From NCBI RefSeq assembly GCF_017303215.1, contig NZ_JAEMWU010000001.1:1984001-2048000 (forward strand): DNA of 64,000 bases, written 5' to 3'. The notes under the pieces were generated by a model that made no database searches, had not been told where the DNA came from, and was given only the letters and a program-made list of their open reading frames with translations. This DNA is from Microbacterium esteraromaticum. GTDB lineage: Bacteria > Actinomycetota > Actinomycetes > Actinomycetales > Microbacteriaceae. This document shows, piece by piece, positions 1 through 13,850 of this stretch; position 1 is the stretch's first letter, and the number at the start of each line of letters is the position of its first letter. The position numbers were made by a program, and so were the translations under genes.

Positions 1-647
1 CTCAATGCGTCGTAGGCGACACGCGCGGCCCCCGCGTGGTCGCCGAGATCACGGGCGAGGGATGCCGGAAGCTGACCCTCCTTCGGCGCTGCGCCGGCGA
101 CGAAGCCGGCGAAGAACCCGTCGTCGGCCGTGTAGCGCGCGATCTGGGTGGCGACCTCGCGCACCTGTCGGCGCGCGGGAACAACACCGTGGCGGATGCC
201 CTCCCGCAGCGTTTCGGTGTACCCCTGCAGCGCGGCGGGCACCGCTGCAAGGCGTTCGGACACCACCGACCAGTCCTCCACGCTGTCAGTGGGCATCAGG
301 TCGAACGCCTGACGGAAGTCCTGCGCGGCCGAAGCGATCACGTTGAGATCGCGCAGGTGCCACTGGGCATCATGCAGTTCGGACTGCAGCCGCAACTCCG
401 CCGACAGGTCGGTCTTGGTGACCTCATCGATGCTGTCGACCGGGTCGAGCGCGTCAAGCTTCGCGAGCGTCTCGCGTGCCGCAGTCACGGCGCGCTCGTG
501 ACCTTCGGGGCTGACATCGTCCAGGCGGGCGTTCGCCTCATTCCGACCGATGTAGGTGGCCAGCACTGGCGAGAGCTCGACGAGCGTGTCGACCCAGTCC
601 TCGGCGACCTGGTCGATAGCGGACGGGGTGCGGAGCTCGGAAGTCAT
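1..647 (-). CDS. DUF885 family protein, N-terminal part (3' end outside window)
   Basis: The window edge truncates this gene; 215 codons remain from an ATG at 647. The visible part is mostly helical and acidic (start MTSELRTPSAIDQ, then WVDTLVELSPVLATYIGR), which fits the N-terminal half of DUF885 proteins. Full-length members run to about 550-600 residues and carry a conserved HExxPGHH metallopeptidase-like motif in the C-terminal half, which is not in view. The activity in this family is unproven, with peptidase suggested by the motif. It lies downstream of polA, separated by a strong palindrome, so it is probably transcribed on its own. The Shine-Dalgarno sequence is weak. The family call rests on recall of the sequence pattern. 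Confidence 0.7.
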   Translation of the reverse strand, partial: MTSELRTPSAIDQVAEDWVDTLVELSPVLATYIGRNEANARLDDVSPEGHERAVTAARETLAKLDALDPVDSIDEVTKTDLSAELRLQSELHDAQWHLRDLNVIASAAQDFRQAFDLMPTDSVEDWSVVSERLAAVPAALQGYTETLREGIRHGVVPARRQVREVATQIARYTADDGFFAGFVAGAAPKEGQLPASLARDLGDHAGAARVAYDAL

Positions 648-694
648 GAGCTCGAGCCTATCCCCGCCCGCCGGTTCCCGGCATCCGATGAAAC

Positions 695-730
695 CGCTGC
701 GGGCTGCGCCACGTGGCGCAGCCCGCAGCG
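695..730 (-). terminator. 36-bp perfect palindrome after polA, probable terminator
   Basis: Arms of 16 bases (695-710 and 715-730) are exact reverse complements around ACGT, so the whole 36 bp is self-complementary. It starts 4 bases after the polA stop codon and is followed on the minus strand by GGTTTC, a weak U-rich tail. It separates polA from the DUF885 gene. Confidence 0.6.
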
Positions 731-734
731 GGCG

Positions 735-3368
735 TCAGTGCGCGGCCTCGTTCCAGTCGCGGCCGGCACCCACCTGTACATCCAACGGCACCGACAGCTC
801 GGCAGCATCCGCCATCTGCGTGCGCACGATCTGCTCGACCCGGTCCCACTCGCCAGGTGCAACCTCGACCACGAGTTCGTCGTGGATCTGCAGCAGTACG
901 CGCGAGGCGAGTTCGCTCTCGCGCAGGTCGGCGTGGATACGGTTCAGCGCGATCTTCATGATGTCCGCCGCGCTGCCCTGGATCGGCGCGTTCAACGCGG
1001 CGCGCTCCGCATTCTCGCGCAGCACGCGGTTCGGGCTGCTCAGGTCGGGGAACGGACGCCGACGGCCGAAGATGGTCTCGGTGTAGCCGTCTTCCTTCGC
1101 CTGAAGCACCGAGGCGCGCAGGTAGTCGCGCACTGCGCCGAATCGGGCGAAGTACTCCTTCATCAGCTGCTTGGCCTCGGACTGCTCGATGCGCAGCTGC
1201 TTGGACAGGCCGAACGCACTGAGCCCGTAGACCAAGCCGTACGACATGGCCTTGACCTTGGTGCGCATCGCCGGCGTCACCTCCTCAGGCTTGACGCCGA
1301 ACACGCGCGCGCCGACGAAGCGATGCAGGTCCTCGCCCGAGTTGAACGCCTCGATCAGCCCGGCATCACCCGAAAGGTGAGCCATGATGCGCATCTCGAT
1401 CTGCGAGTAGTCCGCGGTCAACAGCGTCTCGTAGTCGGCGCCGACCTCGAACGCGCTGCGGATGCGGCGCGATTCCTCGGTGCGCACCGGGATGTTCTGC
1501 AGGTTCGGGTCGGTGCTCGACAGTCGACCGGTCTGGCTGCCGGTCTGCACATAAGTCGTGTGGATCCGGTGGTCGTCGCGGATCGCCGAGTCGAGCGATT
1601 CGATGATCTGACGCAGCTTGGTCGCCTCGCGGTGCTGCAGCAGCAGAGCGAGGAACGGATGCGGGTTGGTCTCTTGCAGATCCGCGAGCACCGCAGCATC
1701 CGTGGAGTACCCGGTCTTGGTCTTGCGGGTCTTCGGCAACTGCAGGTCCTCGAAGAGGACTTCCTGCAGTTGCTTCGGCGATCCCATGTTGAACTCCCGA
1801 CCCACCAGCGCGAACGCCTCAGCGGCGATCGTGTCGGTGCGCTCGCGCAGCTCGCCCGAGAACGTCGAGAGCACCTCGTGCGAGACCGCGACGCCGGCAG
1901 CTTCCATGTCGGCGAGCACGAGCACGGCCGGCAGTTCGATGTCGGTGAGCACCGTCGCCACGCCATCGGGCATCTGCTCACGCACGGCGGCCGCCGTGCG
2001 CAGAGTGAACCACGCCTGCTGTGCCGGCGTCGCACCGTCGGTCTCGGGAACGAGCTGCGAGGGATCGGCCTCGGGCAGCTTCTCGCCCAGGTACCGGTCG
2101 ACGAGGTGACCGAGCGACTTGTCGGGGAAACTCGGCCGCATCAACCACCCGGCCAGAAGGGTGTCGTAGCCGAGGCCGCCGAGGCGGATGCCGGCGCGCA
2201 ACAGCGCTTTGATCTGCGGCTTCGACTCATTGAGCACCTTCACCGCGTCGGACTCCAGCCACGGTTTCAACGCGGTCGCGATCTCATCGCTCCATCCGCA
2301 TTCGCGCAGCTCGGTCGCACTCGCAATACCGACGCGGTCGATGGTCTCGGCCGTGGTCAGCAGCGTGAGCCCGAGCTCGCCCTCCTGAGCGCTGAGCCAC
2401 GTCACGATCTGCTCTGCCGTCGACTCGACGGGGTCGGGAACCTGCACGGCGGGCTCGTCGTGCACCGGCTCATCCGCGGCGCCCACGGCGTCGAACACCC
2501 GGGGCAGCAGCGTACGGAACTCCAGTCGCGCGAAGATGTCGCGGACGGCCTGTGCATCGATCGGCGCGACCGCCAGCTCTGCGGGACTGAGGGGAAGTTC
2601 GACGTCGGTGAGCAGACGGTTCAATCGACGGTTGCGCCGCACATCGTCCATGTGCTCGCGCAGGTTCCCGCCGACGACACCCTTGATTTCCTCGGCGCGC
2701 GCGAGCAGTTCGTCGAGACTGCCGAACTGGGTCAGCCACTTCACGGCGGTCTTCTCGCCGACCTTGGGCACTCCCGGAAGGTTGTCGCTCGTCTCGCCGA
2801 CGAGCGCCGCGATGTCGGGGTACTGCTCGGGACGCACGCCGTAGCGCTCCTGGACGGCGGACGGATCGTAGCGCTTGAGCTGCGAGACGCCCTGCACGGA
2901 CGGATACAGCAGCGTCACCTCATCGTTGACGAGCTGAATCGTGTCGCGATCGCCCGAGACGAGCAGCACGTCGTACCCCTGAGCCGAGCCCTGCACAGAG
3001 AGCGTGGCGAGGATGTCGTCAGCCTCGAACCCCTCTTTCGTGAGCACGGGGATCGACATCGCCGCCAGGCACTCCTGCAGCAACGGGATCTGCCCCTTGA
3101 ACTCGGACGGGGTCTCGGAACGCGTCGCCTTGTACTCGGGGTACTCATCGGTGCGGAAGGAGTGCCGCGAGGTGTCGAACGCGATCGCCATGTGCGTCGG
3201 CTTCTCAGCCTTGATCAGATTCACCAGCATCGACAGGAAGCCGTAGATGGCGTTGGTGTGCTGATTGTCGCGGGTGGTGAAGTTGTCGACCGGAAGGGCG
3301 AAGAAGGCCCGGTAGGCGAGCGAGTGGCCGTCGACGACCAGGAGGGTAGGCTTTGCGGAGTCCGTCAC
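735..3368 (-). CDS. polA: DNA polymerase I
   Basis: Replication and repair polymerase of 877 residues, the usual family length. Order: an N-terminal 5'-3' nuclease domain (VVDGHS near residue 12, GDRDTIQL near 140, then a GETSDNLPG helix-hairpin element); a middle region in the position of the 3'-5' exonuclease; and a C-terminal polymerase domain with motif A (TADYSQIEMR, near 650), motif B (KAMSYGLVYG) and motif C (IHDELVVEV, near 826). The middle region lacks the DxE and later acidic residues needed for proofreading, as is usual in actinobacterial Pol I. The start is GTG at 3368, six bases below a TAGGCT box, so the message may be leaderless. It is divergent from the thioesterase gene. Confidence 0.97.
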   Translation of the reverse strand: MTDSAKPTLLVVDGHSLAYRAFFALPVDNFTTRDNQHTNAIYGFLSMLVNLIKAEKPTHMAIAFDTSRHSFRTDEYPEYKATRSETPSEFKGQIPLLQECLAAMSIPVLTKEGFEADDILATLSVQGSAQGYDVLLVSGDRDTIQLVNDEVTLLYPSVQGVSQLKRYDPSAVQERYGVRPEQYPDIAALVGETSDNLPGVPKVGEKTAVKWLTQFGSLDELLARAEEIKGVVGGNLREHMDDVRRNRRLNRLLTDVELPLSPAELAVAPIDAQAVRDIFARLEFRTLLPRVFDAVGAADEPVHDEPAVQVPDPVESTAEQIVTWLSAQEGELGLTLLTTAETIDRVGIASATELRECGWSDEIATALKPWLESDAVKVLNESKPQIKALLRAGIRLGGLGYDTLLAGWLMRPSFPDKSLGHLVDRYLGEKLPEADPSQLVPETDGATPAQQAWFTLRTAAAVREQMPDGVATVLTDIELPAVLVLADMEAAGVAVSHEVLSTFSGELRERTDTIAAEAFALVGREFNMGSPKQLQEVLFEDLQLPKTRKTKTGYSTDAAVLADLQETNPHPFLALLLQHREATKLRQIIESLDSAIRDDHRIHTTYVQTGSQTGRLSSTDPNLQNIPVRTEESRRIRSAFEVGADYETLLTADYSQIEMRIMAHLSGDAGLIEAFNSGEDLHRFVGARVFGVKPEEVTPAMRTKVKAMSYGLVYGLSAFGLSKQLRIEQSEAKQLMKEYFARFGAVRDYLRASVLQAKEDGYTETIFGRRRPFPDLSSPNRVLRENAERAALNAPIQGSAADIMKIALNRIHADLRESELASRVLLQIHDELVVEVAPGEWDRVEQIVRTQMADAAELSVPLDVQVGAGRDWNEAAH

Positions 3369-3374
3369 ACAGCA

Positions 3375-3380
3375 AGCCTA
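3375..3380 (-). promoter_or_regulatory. -10 box of polA (TAGGCT)
   Basis: TAGGCT on the minus strand ends 6 bases before the polA GTG. That distance would place the transcription start at or next to the start codon. No good -35 hexamer is visible at 17-18 bases. Confidence 0.5.
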
Positions 3381-3413
3381 ACGAGCGCGACGGACACTCG
3401 CTGAGGAGGACAG

Positions 3414-3833
3414 GTGACACAGCACACCGAGATGTCGGGACTGGAATGGGCGACCCAACGAGGAATGGGTGCGCTCGCCGAGAAGATGGGCATGGAGTTC
3501 ACCGAGTTCTCCATCGAGCGCAGTGTTGCGACGATGCCGGTCGAGGGCAACACGCAGCCGGTAGGACTGCTGCACGGCGGCGCCTACGTCGTTCTCGGCG
3601 AATCCCTGGGATCGATGGCAGCGAACCTGCACGCGGGTCCCGGGCGCCTCGCTGTCGGCGTCGACATCAACGCCACGCACACGCGTTCGGCGACCTCGGG
3701 CGTGGTCACCGGCGTGTGCACGCCGATCCACCTCGGTCGTAGCATGACCGTGCACGAGATCGTCGTCACGGACGATCAGGGGCGCCGGTGCTCGACGATC
3801 CGGATCACCAACATGATCAAGGCGATGGGGTGA
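3414..3833 (+). CDS. hotdog-fold thioesterase, PaaI/YdiI type
   Basis: A 139-residue acyl-CoA thioesterase-like protein of one hotdog domain. The family hallmark HGGAYVVLGES is at residues 54-64: His54-Gly-Gly followed by the acidic residue Glu63 that acts as general base in PaaI/YdiI relatives. Substrates range from phenylacetyl-CoA to menaquinone-pathway acyl-CoAs, and the sequence here does not decide which. The GTG start is preceded by a clear GAGGAGGA at 3402-3409. It is one of only four plus-strand protein genes in the window and stands alone between divergent polA and the convergent acetyltransferase gene. Confidence 0.85.
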   Translation: MTQHTEMSGLEWATQRGMGALAEKMGMEFTEFSIERSVATMPVEGNTQPVGLLHGGAYVVLGESLGSMAANLHAGPGRLAVGVDINATHTRSATSGVVTGVCTPIHLGRSMTVHEIVVTDDQGRRCSTIRITNMIKAMG

Positions 3834-3858
3834 GCGGGCACTAGCGCTCGCGCTCACC
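3829..3858. terminator. possible bidirectional terminator between convergent genes
   Basis: GGTGAGCG (3829-3836, including the thioesterase stop codon) pairs with CGCTCACC (3851-3858), with a GC-rich interior. It lies between two convergent genes; there is no clear T-run on either side. Confidence 0.4.
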
Positions 3859-3869
3859 TCCCCGGCTGG

Positions 3870-4409
3870 TCAATCGACGAGAATACGCTGGAACAGGTCG
3901 TGGTCCTGCCACTCCCCTGCGATTCTCAAGTACTTCGGCGCCCGGCCGATGAGCGTGAATCCGTTGGACCGGAGCACCCGTTGCGAAGCGGTGTTGCGCA
4001 CCAGGGTGGCGGCTTGAAGACGGTGCAGACCGAGCACCGACGAAGCATGTTCTCGGACTTCTGCCACGGCACGGGTCATGAGGCCCTTGCCGACGAGCGA
4101 GACGTCCATCCAGTACCCGAGGTCCGCGCTGTCGAAGGCACCGCGCACGATGTTGTTGATGTTGACCCGTCCGACGATGGCATCGTCGTCGTCGCGGGTC
4201 AGCACGAACGGGGCGCAGCGCCCGGCATCCCGGTCGTCGCAGGCAGTAGCGATCAACCGGTCCTGCTCGTCACCCGAGAAGAACACTTCTTCGCGCAGGG
4301 GATCCCACGGAGCCAGGTGCCGCCGGTTGCGACGATAAGCGGAAACGACAGCGGCCCCGTCGCTCCTCTGGAGCGCACGGAGCCGAATGCCGTCGTGGAG
4401 TTCGATCAG
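3870..4409 (-). CDS. GNAT family N-acetyltransferase, RimJ/RimL-like
   Basis: The domain runs from IELHDGIRLRAL to the C-terminus (179 residues with this start). It shows the RimJ/RimL pattern: substrate-side LGYWMD, an acetyl-CoA loop in VGKGLMTRAV and the closing NTASQRVLRSNGF. Members acetylate ribosomal protein N-termini, other proteins or small amines; the substrate here is unknown. An in-frame ATG exists at 4496, but that start would overlap pdtaR by 91 bases and adds a tail unlike the family. The CTG at 4409 sits in CTGA, sharing bases with the pdtaR stop, in the manner of ATGA coupling elsewhere in the window. I therefore prefer it, with the start uncertain. Confidence 0.8.
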   Translation of the reverse strand: MIELHDGIRLRALQRSDGAAVVSAYRRNRRHLAPWDPLREEVFFSGDEQDRLIATACDDRDAGRCAPFVLTRDDDDAIVGRVNINNIVRGAFDSADLGYWMDVSLVGKGLMTRAVAEVREHASSVLGLHRLQAATLVRNTASQRVLRSNGFTLIGRAPKYLRIAGEWQDHDLFQRILVD

Positions 4410-5026
4410 GACTTCTTGGGAGCGAGCTGCTCGATGATCGCCTTGGCGACGTCCTGCATCGTGAGGCGACGATCCATCGACGCCTTCTGGATCCAACGGA
4501 ACGCCTCAGGCTCGGACAGGCCCATCTTCTCGTTCAGCAGGCCCTTCGCACGATCGACGAGCTTGCGCGTCTCGAAGCGCTCGACCATGTCGGAAACCTC
4601 GGCCTCGAGCGTGATGATCTGCTCGTGACGCGCCAGGGCGATCTCGATCGCCGGCAGCAGGTCGTTCGGGGTGAACGGCTTGACCACGTACGCCAGAGCG
4701 CCGGCCTCGCTGGCACGCTCGACGAGTTCCTTCTGGCTGAAGGCCGTCAGCAGCACCACGGGGGCGATGTTCGCCTTGTGCAGCTTCTCGGCCGCGCTGA
4801 TGCCATCCAGCTGGGGCATCTTGACATCCATGACCACCAAGTCGGGACGCAGCTCGGTGGCAAGCTGCACGGCAGTCTCGCCGTCCCCGGCCTCACCGAC
4901 GACATCGAAGCCGTTGTCGCGCAGGATCTCGACGATGTCGAGGCGGATCAGCGACTCGTCCTCGGCGACGACAACGCGTCGCGGAGCGGATGCCGTGGGC
5001 TGCTCGGGCTGTTCTTGCTCAGTCAC
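4406..5026 (-). CDS. pdtaR: ANTAR-domain response regulator, PdtaR type
   Basis: A 206-residue two-component regulator. The receiver domain spans about 16-135, with acidic Glu22/Asp23, phospho-acceptor Asp67 (VVMDVKMPQLDG), Thr94 and Lys116. The ANTAR RNA-binding domain spans about 143-204 (KLVDRAKGLLNEKMGLSEPEAF). In actinobacteria PdtaR is phosphorylated by the sensor kinase PdtaS and acts on transcripts by antitermination or binding. No kinase gene is in this window. The GTG start at 5026 follows AGGA within TAGGAT; a longer open frame upstream is only read-through of the tRNA-Leu gene. Its stop overlaps the start of the acetyltransferase gene. Confidence 0.92.
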   Translation of the reverse strand: MTEQEQPEQPTASAPRRVVVAEDESLIRLDIVEILRDNGFDVVGEAGDGETAVQLATELRPDLVVMDVKMPQLDGISAAEKLHKANIAPVVLLTAFSQKELVERASEAGALAYVVKPFTPNDLLPAIEIALARHEQIITLEAEVSDMVERFETRKLVDRAKGLLNEKMGLSEPEAFRWIQKASMDRRLTMQDVAKAIIEQLAPKKS

Positions 5027-5033
5027 AGAAGAA

Positions 5034-5062
5034 ATCCTATCGGAGTGATTATCAGTGTTCAC
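5034..5062 (-). promoter_or_regulatory. promoter of pdtaR (GTGAAC-N17-TAGGAT)
   Basis: On the minus strand, a -35-like GTGAAC (5057-5062) and a -10 TAGGAT (5034-5039) are 17 bases apart. The -10 ends 7 bases before the GTG start. The same GTGAAC-N17-TAGGCT layout occurs before the DUF349 gene. AGGA within the -10 could also serve as the Shine-Dalgarno sequence. Confidence 0.55.
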
Positions 5063-5065
5063 CTG

Positions 5066-5146
5066 TGCCGGCGGTGGGACTCGAACCCACACGTCTTTCG
5101 ACAAAGCATTTTGAGTGCTCCGCGTCTGCCATTCCGCCACGCCGGC
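5066..5146 (-). tRNA. tRNA-Leu (anticodon CAA)
   Basis: An 81-base class II tRNA. The acceptor arm GCCGGCG pairs with CGCCGGC, followed by discriminator A; the 3' CCA is not encoded. The anticodon stem GAGCA/TGCTT closes the loop CTCAAAA, giving anticodon CAA, which reads UUG. A long variable arm (TGTCGAAAGACG) and the T arm GTGGG-TTCGAGT-CCCAC complete the fold. It lies between pyk and pdtaR on the same strand. Confidence 0.96.
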
Positions 5147-5166
5147 CCCGATCGACTTTAGCGCAT

Positions 5167-5202
5167 GGAACGGGGCGGAGCCCGCAGGCCCCGCCCCGTT
5201 CC
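5167..5202 (-). terminator. terminator of pyk
   Basis: A 12-base perfect inverted repeat, GGAACGGGGCGG (5167-5178) and its complement (5191-5202), lies 6 bases after the pyk stop and before tRNA-Leu. There is no long U-tract. Confidence 0.6.
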
Positions 5203-5208
5203 TGACGC

Positions 5209-6657
5209 TCAGACTCCGGTCTTGTAGACCGGTGCGGCTCCGCCGACGGCATCCCCGACCTTGTGGACGCGGATGTCGTTGGTCGAACCGACGATTCCGG
5301 GAGGGGAACCGGAGATCACCACGACCCGGTCGCCCTCCTGCGCCAGGCCCGTGCGCAGCAGGTACTCGTCCACCTGCAGGTACATCGAGTCGGTGTGCTG
5401 CACGGCGTCGACCAGAGTCGACGTCAGACCCCACGTGAGGGCCATACGACGGCGGATGCCGGGCTCCGGGGTGAACGCGAGCATCGGGATGCGCGAACGC
5501 AGACGCGAGAGCCTGCGTGCCGAGTCGCCCGACTGCGTGAACACGCACAGGAACTTCGCCTCGACGAACTCGGCGACCTCGAGCGCGGCGAGGGTGATCG
5601 CACCGCCCTGTGTGCGCGGCTTGGTCGTCAAGGGCTGAATGCGCTCCAGACCGTGCTCCTCGGTCGACTCGATGATGCGCGCCATCGTCTCGACGACGAC
5701 CACCGGGTACTCGCCCACGCTCGTCTCGCCCGAGAGCATGACCGCGTCGGCTCCGTCGAGAACGGCGTTCGCCACGTCGGAGGTCTCCGCGCGTGTCGGA
5801 ACGGGGCTCTCGATCATCGACTCGAGCATCTGTGTCGCCACGATCACCGGCTTGGCGTTGCGGCGCGCCAGCTCCACCGCGCGCTTCTGCACGATCGGCA
5901 CGGCCTCCAGCGGAAGCTCCACGCCCAGGTCGCCGCGGGCGACCATGATGCCGTCGAAGGCATCGACGATCTCTTCGAGCGCTGCCACGGCCTGCGGCTT
6001 CTCGATCTTGGCGATGACGGGGATGCGCACACCCTCTTCAGCCATGATCTCGTGGACGCGATCGACGTCGGCCGCATTGCGCACGAACGACAGGGCGATG
6101 ACATCCGCACCGGTGCGAAGGCCCCAGCGCAGATCGTCCTCGTCCTTCTCGCTCAACGCGGGCACGTTCACGGCGACACCAGGCAGGTTGATGCCCTTGT
6201 TGTTCGAGACCGCGCCGGCGACGATGACCTTGGTGGTCACGACGGTGCCATCGGTCTCGACGACCTCGACGCGCACCTTGCCGTCATCGATCAGCAGGAA
6301 GTCGCCGGGCTTGACGTCCTGCGGCAGGCCCTTGAACGTCGTCCCGCAGATCTCGCGGTTGCCGATGATGTCCTCAGTGGTGATCTTGAAGATGTCCCCT
6401 GCAGCGAGCTCGTAGGGGCCGTCCTCAAACTTGCCGAGGCGGATCTTCGGGCCCTGCAGGTCAACGAGCACGGCGACCGCACGGCCTGCATCGTCGGCAG
6501 CGCGACGGACATTGGCGTAGTTCGCGTCGTGCACGGTGTAGTCGCCGTGGCTGAGGTTCAGCCGGGCGACGTCCACACCGGCGTCGATCAGTGCACGGAC
6601 GGTCTCATACGTCGACGTGGCGGGTCCCAGGGTGGCGACGATCTTCGCGCGTCTCAA
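5209..6657 (-). CDS. pyk: pyruvate kinase
   Basis: Catalyses the last step of glycolysis, phosphoenolpyruvate + ADP to pyruvate + ATP. The 482 residues match the bacterial length. Visible marks are the N-terminal [14 protein letters not shown], the FVRNAADV strand, the metal- and substrate-binding stretch [11 protein letters not shown] followed by [14 protein letters not shown], and [13 protein letters not shown]; the C-terminal regulatory domain is present. The start is TTG at 6657, supported by GGAGAAG two bases upstream of it and by the conserved N-terminus. It probably has its own promoter, with a TAGGCT box overlapping the gltD stop and a leader of about 50 bases. Confidence 0.96.
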   Translation of the reverse strand: MRRAKIVATLGPATSTYETVRALIDAGVDVARLNLSHGDYTVHDANYANVRRAADDAGRAVAVLVDLQGPKIRLGKFEDGPYELAAGDIFKITTEDIIGNREICGTTFKGLPQDVKPGDFLLIDDGKVRVEVVETDGTVVTTKVIVAGAVSNNKGINLPGVAVNVPALSEKDEDDLRWGLRTGADVIALSFVRNAADVDRVHEIMAEEGVRIPVIAKIEKPQAVAALEEIVDAFDGIMVARGDLGVELPLEAVPIVQKRAVELARRNAKPVIVATQMLESMIESPVPTRAETSDVANAVLDGADAVMLSGETSVGEYPVVVVETMARIIESTEEHGLERIQPLTTKPRTQGGAITLAALEVAEFVEAKFLCVFTQSGDSARRLSRLRSRIPMLAFTPEPGIRRRMALTWGLTSTLVDAVQHTDSMYLQVDEYLLRTGLAQEGDRVVVISGSPPGIVGSTNDIRVHKVGDAVGGAAPVYKTGV

Positions 6658-6714
6658 ATCTTCTCCAGAGTTGGAAGGGAAAGTACACAGGATGGCGACG
6701 TTGCCGCACTCAGC

Positions 6715-12736
<6,022 letters not shown>

Positions 12737-12811
12737 CAGTCACCGTCCTCAGTTCTCAGTGAACCCGGGGACGTCATCGGCCCGCTCGTTCAGTGCGATT
12801 TCTCGCGTGAA

Positions 12812-12833
12812 GAGGCGCTCAGAGAGCGTCCTC
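12812..12833 (-). terminator. possible terminator after lgt
   Basis: Imperfect inverted repeat GAGGCGCTC (12812-12820) and GAGCGTCCTC (12824-12833) in the lgt-gltB gap (12737-12865). The stem is short with one bulge, so this is a weak call. Nothing else is clear in the gap. Confidence 0.35.
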
Positions 12834-12865
12834 GCTGACGGGAGCGGTGCTTGTGGCGATCGCTC

Positions 12866-13837
12866 CTAGTCGACTTCGGTCTTCGCCGGAGGCTCGCTCA
12901 CGTCGACGAAGTCGGAGGGATTGTCCTGCGAGTCTACATCCGCCTCGGCGGGCACTCGTCCCGGCACGTACGGCGACGGCTCGACACCGGGGTGACGGCG
13001 CGTCTGGACGATCATGATGACCAGACCCACGAGCACGCCGAAGATCGCGGCCCAGACGTTGCTGCGCAGGCCGAACAGCACCTCACTCGGGTCGATGCGG
13101 ATCGACTCCCAGACGATGCGTCCTGCGCTGTACCAGATCAGGTAGAGCGCGAACAGCTTGCCCCACTGCAGCTTCAGCTTCGAGCCTGCCCACAGCAGCA
13201 CGATGACGCCCAGACCGTTCCACAGGACCTCGTACAGGAACGTGGGGTGGAACAGCGTTCCCTCGGCAAGACCGGGAGGGAAGGCAGGGTTGGTCGACTC
13301 GATCTCGAGTCCCCACGGCAGATCAGTCGGCAGTCCGAACAGTTCGTGGTTGAACCAGTTGCCGAAACGCCCCATCGCCTGCGCGAGCAGAAGCCCGGGT
13401 GCGAGGGCATCGGCGAACGTCCAGAACCGGATGCCCGTCCACCGGCATCCGAGCCAGGCGCCGACAGCGCCGCCCATCAGCGCGCCGAAGATGGCGATGC
13501 CACCCTCCCAGATGGCCCAGACAGACCCCTGCTCGAACGGGTTCCAGGTGTTCTTGCCGGGCCCGAAGTAGAAATCGGGGTGGGTGAGCACATGGAAGAT
13601 GCGCGCACCGATGATGCCCAGCACGATCGCCGGGATCGCGATGTCGATCACAATCCACTTCTCCGCACCGCGCTTGGTCAAGCGGTGGTTGGCGATCAGC
13701 GCGGCCACGATGATGCCCGCGATGATGCACAGCGCGTAGAAGTGAATCGTCAGCGGACCGATCTGCAGGTAGCTGACCGACGGGCTCGGGATACTCGCGG
13801 GCACGGTGATGAGGGTGCTGAGAGGCGCGAAGGGCAT
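12866..13837 (-). CDS. lgt: prolipoprotein diacylglyceryl transferase
   Basis: Integral membrane enzyme that attaches diacylglycerol to the lipobox cysteine of lipoprotein precursors. The 323 residues hold several hydrophobic segments; IHFYALCIIAG and the Lgt signature region GRFGNWFNHELFG are clear. The C-terminal 50 residues are charged and cytoplasmic-looking, a common actinobacterial extension. The start is ATG at 13837, 10 bases after the trpA stop; a longer open frame upstream is read-through of trpA. The trpCBA-lgt order is conserved in actinobacteria, including mycobacteria. TAGGAT, using the trpA stop, ends 7 bases before the ATG. Confidence 0.95.
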   Translation of the reverse strand: MPFAPLSTLITVPASIPSPSVSYLQIGPLTIHFYALCIIAGIIVAALIANHRLTKRGAEKWIVIDIAIPAIVLGIIGARIFHVLTHPDFYFGPGKNTWNPFEQGSVWAIWEGGIAIFGALMGGAVGAWLGCRWTGIRFWTFADALAPGLLLAQAMGRFGNWFNHELFGLPTDLPWGLEIESTNPAFPPGLAEGTLFHPTFLYEVLWNGLGVIVLLWAGSKLKLQWGKLFALYLIWYSAGRIVWESIRIDPSEVLFGLRSNVWAAIFGVLVGLVIMIVQTRRHPGVEPSPYVPGRVPAEADVDSQDNPSDFVDVSEPPAKTEVD

Positions 13838-13844
13838 GAGAACG

Positions 13845-13850
13845 ATCCTA
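13845..13850 (-). promoter_or_regulatory. possible -10 box of lgt (TAGGAT), overlapping the trpA stop
   Basis: TAGGAT includes the trpA TAG stop and ends 7 bases before the lgt ATG. AGGA may instead be only the Shine-Dalgarno sequence. Confidence 0.3.

Noticed and set aside
36..3404. Long plus-strand open frame opposite polA
   Set aside because: It mirrors polA codon by codon on the other strand, is rich in Arg, His and Val, and matches no family. High GC makes such antisense frames common. The same holds for plus-strand frames over gltB (8105-10117, 10265-12838), carB (28250-31612) and pyrB-pyrR-Rieske (34690-38184).
4406..5548. A 380-residue reading of the pdtaR frame
   Set aside because: The extra N-terminal part is read-through of tRNA-Leu (the typical GVAEWQTRSTQNAL tRNA translation) and of sequence antisense to nothing conserved. 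The receiver domain starts just after the GTG at 5026.
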